A stretch of 10,583 nt of DNA from Nitrospinota bacterium (GTDB lineage: Bacteria > Nitrospinota > Nitrospinia > Nitrospinales > VA-1). The stretch is taken from the NCBI GenBank assembly GCA_022567815.1, contig JADFGI010000074.1, positions 1-10,583 of the forward strand. The letters run 5' to 3'. Shown piece after piece: positions 5,750 to 10,583 of this stretch (its first letter is position 1; each line of letters begins with the position of its first letter). The position numbers and the translations under genes were made by a program. Below the pieces are notes generated by a model. That model did no database searches, was not told the DNA's origin, and worked only from the letters and a program-made list of their open reading frames with translations.

Positions 5750-6208
5750 TTACTCCGTGCTGATCTCCTCGGTTTTTTTATCCAGGGCGCCGATCATTGT
5801 GTGCCAGGCGAGGCTTGCGCATTTGGTTCTGGAGGGATAGTCCCGGATTCCCCTGAACAGTTTGAGTTTCCCCAGATGATGCTCCTGTTTTTCCGGGTCC
5901 AATTCACCCAACACCATTTTATGAAATTCATCAAAAATAACTCTGGACTCCTCAAGCGACCTGCCCTTCAAATAAGCCGTCATCATTGAAGAACTGGCTT
6001 TGGAGATAGCGCATCCGGTTCCGACAAAACTGATATCCCGAATGACGCCCTGTTCGGAATCCACCTCCATGTAAACCGTCATATCATCGCCGCACAGGGG
6101 ATTTATCCCGTGGCAATGGTGGGTCGCGTTTTTGATTTCACGGAAATTTTTCGGATTGCGGTTGTGGTCCAAAATGACTTGTTGGTACAACTCGTTGTCG
6201 TAAGACAT
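5750..6208 (-). CDS. sufU: SUF iron-sulfur assembly sulfur-transfer protein SufU
   Basis: Encodes 152 aa, IscU-like fold. SufU takes persulfide sulfur from SufS and passes it towards the SufBCD scaffold in the cytosol. Zinc/active-site residues are visible: Cys39 with Asp41 (PLCGDD), Cys66 (GTGCAISKASSSMM) and Cys130 (RTKCASLAW). The segment between Cys66 and Cys130 carries the extra stretch (around 84-105, SLEESRVIFDEFHKMVLGE) that separates SufU from IscU, and the LPPVK motif recognised by IscU's chaperone is absent. ATG 6208 has AAGGAT about 10 bases upstream. The gene follows sufS by 25 bases and ends the recognisable suf cluster. NifU-like is the other label used for such proteins, but the length and the SufS partner favour SufU. 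Confidence 0.93.
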   Translation of the reverse strand: MSYDNELYQQVILDHNRNPKNFREIKNATHHCHGINPLCGDDMTVYMEVDSEQGVIRDISFVGTGCAISKASSSMMTAYLKGRSLEESRVIFDEFHKMVLGELDPEKQEHHLGKLKLFRGIRDYPSRTKCASLAWHTMIGALDKKTEEISTE

Positions 6209-6233
6209 TAAAAATATATCCTTTCAACAAACA

Positions 6234-7487
6234 TCACGAAAACAACTTAATGACCTTTCGGATGCTTTCAGCCAAAGCGTCCAATTCTTCATATTTATTA
6301 TAGAAAGCCATCGATGCCCGCGTGGTTGCCGGAACACCAAAACGAATCATCGTCGGTTGGGCGCAATGATGCCCTCCCCGGACCGCGATGCCGTCCTGAT
6401 CGAGCATCGAACTCACATCATGCGGATGCGCCACGTCCAGCACAAAGGAGATGATGCTGGCTTTTTCCCTGGCGTTGCCGATGATCCTCAAGCCGTCGAT
6501 TTCCCCCAATAACCGGGTGGCATAATCCAGCAGGCTCATTTCGTATTCAAAAATATTGTCCAACCCTATTTCGGTGATGTAATCGATGGCGGTTCCGAGG
6601 CCGATCACCTGAGTGATGGGAGGCGTGCCCGCTTCAAACCGGGCCGGCGGTTTGGCGTAGGTGGTTTTTTCCAAAGTGACTTGCAGGATCATATCACCGC
6701 CCGTCACATAAGGCCCCATCGATTCCCAGAGGTCCATTTTTCCATACACGCCGCCGATCCCGCTGGGCGCGTACATCTTGTGACCGGAGAAGGTGTAAAA
6801 ATCACAATCCAGATCCTTCACATCGATTTTCATGTGCGGAGAACTTTGCGCTCCGTCGATCAACACTTTGGCTCCCGCATCGTGCCCTTTGCGAATGATT
6901 TCCTTGACCGGATTGATCGTGCCGAGGGCATTGGAGATATGGTTCACCGCCACCAGCCTGGTTTTTTCGTTCAGCAGTTTCTCGTATTCTTCCATAATCA
7001 GTTCGCCGTCGTCATTGACGGGAATGACCCGGAGCCTAGCGCCCTTTTCCTCGCACAATACCTGCCAGGGAACTATGTTGGCGTGGTGCTCGATATTGGA
7101 GATGATGATCTCATCGCCCGCATTGACAAATTTCCTGCCGTAACTGTAGGCGACCAGATTGATCGCCTGCGTGGTTCCGCTGGTAAAAACGATTTCCTTA
7201 CGGTCGGGAGCGCCAACAAAATCCGCCACCTTTTGCCGGGCTTCTTCATAAAGCAGGGTTGCCTGTTCGCTCATTTTGTAGGAGCCTCGCCGGACGGTTC
7301 CGTATTGCTCGGCGTCGAATTCCCGCACCCGCTCGATCACGCATTGGGGCTTGTGGGTAGTTGCGGCATTGTCGAGATACACCAGGGGTTTGCCGTGGAC
7401 CGTCTGCGACAACACTGGAAAGTCCTGGCGAACCTTTTCTATATCTAGGGCGGATTTGGTCGCCAAACCCGTATTCGAATCAGGCAT
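6234..7487 (-). CDS. sufS: Cysteine desulfurase SufS
   Basis: Encodes 417 aa, group II PLP-dependent cysteine desulfurase. It releases sulfur from L-cysteine, leaving alanine and an enzyme-bound persulfide for Fe-S cluster building. Motifs are YLDNAATTHKP (37-47), His134/His135 in NIEHHANIVPW over the PLP ring, Asp211 and Gln214 in IDGAQ, the PLP Schiff-base Lys237 in FSGHKMYAPSGIG, the persulfide-carrying Cys375 in RGGHHCAQP, and Arg390 for substrate binding. His356 in HPHDVSS matches the histidine (His342 in Bacillus subtilis SufS) that captures zinc from SufU during sulfur transfer, fitting the adjacent sufU gene. ATG 7487 begins one base after the sufD stop. Its GGAGG site lies inside the end of sufD, so the two are translationally coupled. 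Confidence 0.96.
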   Translation of the reverse strand: MPDSNTGLATKSALDIEKVRQDFPVLSQTVHGKPLVYLDNAATTHKPQCVIERVREFDAEQYGTVRRGSYKMSEQATLLYEEARQKVADFVGAPDRKEIVFTSGTTQAINLVAYSYGRKFVNAGDEIIISNIEHHANIVPWQVLCEEKGARLRVIPVNDDGELIMEEYEKLLNEKTRLVAVNHISNALGTINPVKEIIRKGHDAGAKVLIDGAQSSPHMKIDVKDLDCDFYTFSGHKMYAPSGIGGVYGKMDLWESMGPYVTGGDMILQVTLEKTTYAKPPARFEAGTPPITQVIGLGTAIDYITEIGLDNIFEYEMSLLDYATRLLGEIDGLRIIGNAREKASIISFVLDVAHPHDVSSMLDQDGIAVRGGHHCAQPTMIRFGVPATTRASMAFYNKYEELDALAESIRKVIKLFS

Positions 7488-7488
7488 G

Positions 7489-8805
7489 TCAAGCCTCCAG
7501 TTTTTTCAAAAGATTATTTTCAAGGTATTCTACCACTCCAGGGAACTCGATAGTCTGGATGATACTTTCGGCGAAGCTTTTGGTCAGAAGTTCCTTGGCT
7601 ACTTTCTCTATAAGACCACGGGTCTTCAGATAAAACAATTGATCCTCGTCCAGTTGCCCCACCGTAGCTCCATGCGTGCATTTGACATCATCCGCAAAAA
7701 TCATCAGATTGGGCTTGGTGTCCGCATGGGCGTTATCGGAAAGCATGAGATTATTGATGAGTTGATCGGAATTGGTCTGCTGGGCGCCCTGGTTGACGAT
7801 GACAGTCCCATCAATACTGGAACGGCTTTTGCCACTGACGATATTTTTAAAAACCTGGGCACTGGTGCCATGTGGCGCCTCATGATGGATGCGCACGAAA
7901 TTATGCACTTGCTCCTGATCGGTCAAAACGCTCACACTGTTCAACTTTAATTCGACGCCAACGTCTTTTAAATGGGCCTCAAAATGATGGCGCGTTAATT
8001 GATTTCCAAAAAAAGCATTGAACGCCGAGACACGGCTGTTTTGCCCTTGCACCACGCGCGTTTTGGAAAAGTGCCAGGCATCCATTGCGTCTTCCTGCAC
8101 CTGGACATAGGTGATTCCTGCCTGCTCCCCTACCAGTAGGTCCATCACCGAATTGACGAAATAATTTCCCTGAGCGCCGACGTATTTGACGATCATCTTC
8201 AATTCCGCCATCTCCCCCAATCGCACCAGAATTCGTGGATGGGAGGTCACCTTCCCGGATGTTGACCCGGTGGAGACATGCAGAATTTGCAGAGGCGTCT
8301 CTACCTGTTGTTTCCGTGGAACATCGATCATCGTCCCCCGGCTCAAAAAGGCAGTATTGATGGAAGCAAAAACATCGTTCTCCTTTTCAATCGTATCGGC
8401 CATATACTCTTTGATTTCGGATTGGGCGACAGCTTCTTCAATCGGCACCAGGTTTATGGCCGATTTAATGGCGGAATAATCCGAAAGGTCATCCCTGAAA
8501 ACTCCATCGGCAATGACCAGATAGCTTGATTCACATTCGGGAAAGATATGGCTTTTTATAAAATCCTTGGAAACCGGGGTTTCCGGCGGCAGGGAAAACA
8601 CGGTCGAAACCAGCTCCTTCGTATTCACAAAGGTGTACATTTCATGTTTTCTATGCGGGAACTTTAGAAGTTCAAAACGCTGGAGTGCGGCCTCATTGAG
8701 CGGAAGAAGAGCTTCAGGAGGGCGGCTCTCGCTCATAAACTTTTTATGCAAGTTCAAAATGGCCAATTCTGCCTGATCGGTTGCATCAACAAGTGTCGTC
8801 GTCAT
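7489..8805 (-). CDS. sufD: Fe-S cluster assembly scaffold protein SufD
   Basis: Encodes 438 aa, matching the usual SufD size. SufD is a right-handed beta-helix protein that pairs with SufB and is driven by the SufC ATPase in the cytosolic SufBCD complex that builds nascent Fe-S clusters. Typical features are the N-terminal helical part, the long beta-helix (~150-365, including SRGTMIDVPRKQQVETPLQILHVST) and the conserved ADDVKCTHGATVGQLDEDQLFYLKTRG (371-397). That segment contains His378, equivalent to the essential His360 of E. coli SufD. I put the start at ATG 8805 because TAGGAGG lies just upstream. An upstream in-frame start at 8835 would run into sufC and is preceded by no such site. The gene overlaps no neighbour but is tightly coupled to sufC and sufS. 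Confidence 0.95.
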   Translation of the reverse strand: MTTTLVDATDQAELAILNLHKKFMSESRPPEALLPLNEAALQRFELLKFPHRKHEMYTFVNTKELVSTVFSLPPETPVSKDFIKSHIFPECESSYLVIADGVFRDDLSDYSAIKSAINLVPIEEAVAQSEIKEYMADTIEKENDVFASINTAFLSRGTMIDVPRKQQVETPLQILHVSTGSTSGKVTSHPRILVRLGEMAELKMIVKYVGAQGNYFVNSVMDLLVGEQAGITYVQVQEDAMDAWHFSKTRVVQGQNSRVSAFNAFFGNQLTRHHFEAHLKDVGVELKLNSVSVLTDQEQVHNFVRIHHEAPHGTSAQVFKNIVSGKSRSSIDGTVIVNQGAQQTNSDQLINNLMLSDNAHADTKPNLMIFADDVKCTHGATVGQLDEDQLFYLKTRGLIEKVAKELLTKSFAESIIQTIEFPGVVEYLENNLLKKLEA

Positions 8806-8809
8806 ACCC

Positions 8810-8816
8810 CCTCCTA
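8810..8816 (-). promoter_or_regulatory. sufD ribosome binding site overlapping the sufC stop codon
   Basis: TAGGAGG on the minus strand: TAG is the sufC stop (8816-8814), and AGGAGG (8815-8810) sits 4 bases before the sufD ATG at 8805. Terminating sufC ribosomes would land on the sufD start, which suits the matched amounts needed for the SufBC2D complex. Confidence 0.7.
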
Positions 8817-9560
8817 ATTCGTGGGAGCGAGCCAATCGTAACCCCGGGCTTCCAGCTCCAGAGCCAGATCTTTCTCACCCGACTTGACGATAATTCCATG
8901 ACTCAACACATGCACGTAATCGGGCTTGATATATTCCAGCAACCTTTGATAGTGGGTGATCAGAATCAGGGCGTTGTTTTCGTTTCTAAGCCTGTTCACG
9001 CCATCCGCGACCACGCGCATGGCGTCGATATCGAGTCCCGAATCGGTTTCATCCAACACAGCAAGTTTGGGTTCCAGGATAGCCATCTGCAAGATTTCGT
9101 TTTTCTTTTTTTCGCCGCCGGAGAAACCTTCGTTCAGGTTGCGTTCGCGGTATTTTTTCTCCATGCTCAACATCTCCATTTTTTCCACGAGGATGTCATC
9201 AAAGTCGAGAGGATCGATTTCCTCTTTACCTTCGTTAACCCGCTTGGCATTGTAAGCCATCCGCAAAAATTCGGCGTTGTTCACACCGGGAATTTCTACG
9301 GGATATTGGAATCCCATAAATAATCCCTTCAAGGCTCTTTGTTCCGGATCCATCTCCAACAGGTTCTCCCCATTGAAGGTCACTTCTCCGCCCATCACCT
9401 CGTAAGAGGGATGCCCCACCAATACCTTGGCCAGAGTGCTTTTCCCCGACCCGTTGGGTCCCATGATGGCATGGACTTCACCTGCTTTCACAGACAGGGA
9501 GATGCCTTTTATTATTTCAGTGCCATCGAACCCGGCCCGCAAATCTTTAACTTCAAGCAT
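8814..9560 (-). CDS. sufC: Fe-S cluster assembly ATPase SufC
   Basis: Encodes 248 aa, an ABC-type ATPase without a membrane domain. It binds SufB and SufD and uses ATP to drive shape changes in the scaffold. Motifs are Walker A GPNGSGKST (34-42), the Q-loop at Gln85 (GFQYPVEIPGV, typical of SufC), the ABC signature GFSGGEKKK (145-153), Walker B LAVLDE (166-171, Asp170/Glu171), DSGLD (173-177) and the switch His203. The length equals that of well-studied SufC proteins. ATG 9560 has AGAGGT about 9 bases upstream. The gene is separated from sufB by a 104-bp gap carrying a hairpin, and it ends on the sufD ribosome site. Confidence 0.97.
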   Translation of the reverse strand: MLEVKDLRAGFDGTEIIKGISLSVKAGEVHAIMGPNGSGKSTLAKVLVGHPSYEVMGGEVTFNGENLLEMDPEQRALKGLFMGFQYPVEIPGVNNAEFLRMAYNAKRVNEGKEEIDPLDFDDILVEKMEMLSMEKKYRERNLNEGFSGGEKKKNEILQMAILEPKLAVLDETDSGLDIDAMRVVADGVNRLRNENNALILITHYQRLLEYIKPDYVHVLSHGIIVKSGEKDLALELEARGYDWLAPTN

Positions 9561-9600
9561 TCAGATTTACCTCTATCTTCATGTTTTTAAAACAAACAAT

Positions 9601-9620
9601 CCCCGCCGCAAGCAACGGGG
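9601..9620 (-). terminator. Terminator-like hairpin between sufB and sufC
   Basis: On the minus (transcribed) strand, CCCCGTTGCTTGCGGCGGGG forms a CCCCG/CGGGG stem and is followed by the T-rich ATTGTTTGTTTT. This resembles a weak intrinsic terminator, or an mRNA-stabilising hairpin, inside the operon. The loop is large and the tail is interrupted, so partial read-through is expected. The first 12 bases of the plus strand (CCCCGCCGCAAG) are shared with the degenerate hairpin at 25-45, so it may instead be a dispersed repeat that landed here. Confidence 0.45.
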
Positions 9621-9648
9621 AATTGAGTGCAAACTTCATCTTTTTAAT

Positions 9649-9660
9649 AGGAAATTTCCT
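9649..9660. repeat. Perfect 12-bp palindrome just after sufB
   Basis: AGGAAATTTCCT, an exact palindrome 4 bases past the sufB stop codon. As RNA it cannot form a good hairpin without opening its centre, so as a DNA site it could bind a dimeric protein. A 12-bp palindrome can also arise by chance in 10 kb. Confidence 0.3.
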
Positions 9661-9664
9661 GTAA

Positions 9665-10583
9665 TCAACCGACGCTGTTTTCCAGTTTCAAAGTCAGCAG
9701 TTTCTGCGCTTCCACGGCGAATTCCATCGGCAACTGTTTGAAGACTTCCTTGCAGAATCCATTGATGACGGCGGTGATGGCATTTTCCCTGGAAATTCCC
9801 CTCTGCTCAAAATAGAAAAGCTGTTCCTCGCTGATTTTGGAGGTGGAGGCTTCATGCTCAAGCTGGACGGAACTATTCGCGGATTCAATATAAGGAAAGG
9901 TGTGGGCGCTACACTTGTCTCCAACCAACATACTGTCGCACTGACTGTAATTCCTGGCATTGGTCGCGCCCTTGAGCACCTTGACCTGGCCCCGGTAACT
10001 GTTGCTGGAATGATCAGCGCAAATGCCCTTGGAAATGATGCTGGAGCGTGTGTTTTTGCCGATGTGGATCATCTTGGTTCCTGTATCGGCCTGCATGTAT
10101 CCGTTGGTCAACGCTACCGAGTAGAATTCGCCGACCGAATTGTCTCCAATTAAAAGACAGCTTGGATATTTCCAGGTGATCGCCGATCCGGTTTCAACCT
10201 GCGTCCAGGAGATTTTCGAGTTTTTGCCCAGGCATTTTCCGCGCTTGGTGACAAAATTGTAAATGCCCCCTTTGCCTGTCTCCATGTCTCCCGCATACCA
10301 GTTCTGCACCGTACTGTATTTGATCTCGGCATTGTCCATCGTTATCAGCTCGACCACGGCGGCATGCAGTTGATTGGTGTCGAACTGCGGGGCGGTGCAA
10401 CCTTCCAGGTAAGACACATAACTATTTTCCGTGCAGATGATCAAGGTGCGCTCAAACTGCCCGGTCTCCTCGGTGTTGATACGGAAGTAAGTCGAAAGAT
10501 CCATCGGGCTCACGGTGTCCGGGGGAATGTAAACAAACGACCCGTCCGTGAAGACGGCACTGTTCAGAGCGGCGTAAAAATTG
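9665..10583 (-). CDS. sufB: Fe-S cluster assembly scaffold protein SufB (C-terminal part)
   Basis: The C-terminal 305 residues are present; the N-terminal portion lies beyond the window edge. SufB is the main scaffold on which Fe-S clusters form, in complex with SufC and SufD. The fragment begins NFYAALNSAVFTDGSFVYIP and runs through STYFRINTEETGQFERT, STVQNWYAGD, NFVTKRGKC, GSAITWKYPSC, TNARNYSQCDSML and LEHEASTSK to a C-terminal LENSVG, colinear with E. coli SufB. Residues equivalent to E. coli Cys254 (fragment Cys62, EGCTAP), Cys405 (Cys215), His433 and Glu434 (His243/Glu244) are all kept, so the scaffold should be active. There is a 2-residue insertion near ETGKGG relative to E. coli as I recall it. 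The internal GTG at 10513 is not the start, since the frame stays open and homologous to the edge. Confidence 0.97.
   Translation of the reverse strand, partial: NFYAALNSAVFTDGSFVYIPPDTVSPMDLSTYFRINTEETGQFERTLIICTENSYVSYLEGCTAPQFDTNQLHAAVVELITMDNAEIKYSTVQNWYAGDMETGKGGIYNFVTKRGKCLGKNSKISWTQVETGSAITWKYPSCLLIGDNSVGEFYSVALTNGYMQADTGTKMIHIGKNTRSSIISKGICADHSSNSYRGQVKVLKGATNARNYSQCDSMLVGDKCSAHTFPYIESANSSVQLEHEASTSKISEEQLFYFEQRGISRENAITAVINGFCKEVFKQLPMEFAVEAQKLLTLKLENSVG

Noticed and set aside
6681..7448. Long plus-strand open frame opposite sufS (and similar ones opposite sufU, sufD and sufC)
   Set aside because: Each is antisense to a gene with clear catalytic motifs; long shadows are expected opposite conserved genes in this base composition.
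9810..9830. Serine in FPYIESANSS of SufB where E. coli has a cysteine, as a sign of a broken scaffold
   Set aside because: Counting back from the C-terminus shows this is the Cys424 position, not the essential Cys405; the Cys405, His433 and Glu434 equivalents are all conserved.

Overview
The window looks like chromosomal DNA of a Gram-negative bacterium at roughly 50% GC. This rests on secreted and inner-membrane proteins with Sec-type signals, dense same-strand operon packing and good Shine-Dalgarno sites. The gene content and the many short GC-rich hairpin repeats between genes recall Nitrospinota or deltaproteobacterial-type genomes. That placement is an inference from style and is not proven here.

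Left part (1-2933, + strand): a short leader with degenerate hairpin repeats precedes a large exported protein with three parts: an N-terminal transglutaminase-like domain, a TPR superhelix and a C-terminal SUMF1/FGE-fold domain that lacks the catalytic cysteines of true formylglycine-generating enzymes. A small two-helix membrane protein follows 3 bases later. Its end overlaps the end of a convergent flavin reductase-like gene (2927-3397, - strand), which has a TTG start, a strong ribosome binding site and a plausible sigma70-type promoter.

Middle (3416-4650): about 440 bp without a recognisable gene is packed with small hairpins. It holds two copies of a ~100-bp element (hairpin, AT-richer core, hairpin). 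A third, diverged copy lies at 4552-4648, between an uncharacterised exported protein (3859-4533) and the end of an AmmeMemoRadiSam-type radical SAM gene (4640-5695).

Right part (5750-10583, - strand): a SUF iron-sulfur cluster operon in the order sufB (partial) - sufC - sufD - sufS - sufU. SufS takes sulfur from cysteine, SufU relays it, and the SufBCD scaffold/ATPase complex builds the cluster. The histidine that swaps zinc in SufS/SufU pairs is present, so this is a SufU-type system without SufE. sufC/sufD and sufD/sufS are very tightly coupled. Only the sufB-sufC junction is wide (104 bp); it carries a terminator-like GC hairpin with a T-rich tail and a perfect 12-bp palindrome. The operon promoter lies outside the window. 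The radical SAM gene follows sufU by 54 bp on the same strand and may be co-transcribed; it needs a 4Fe-4S cluster itself.

Most of the window is ordinary housekeeping content. The parts worth a second look are the hairpin element family, the hairpin inside the suf operon, the three-domain exported protein with its probable pseudo-FGE domain, and the radical SAM gene whose C-terminus is encoded by a repeat hairpin.
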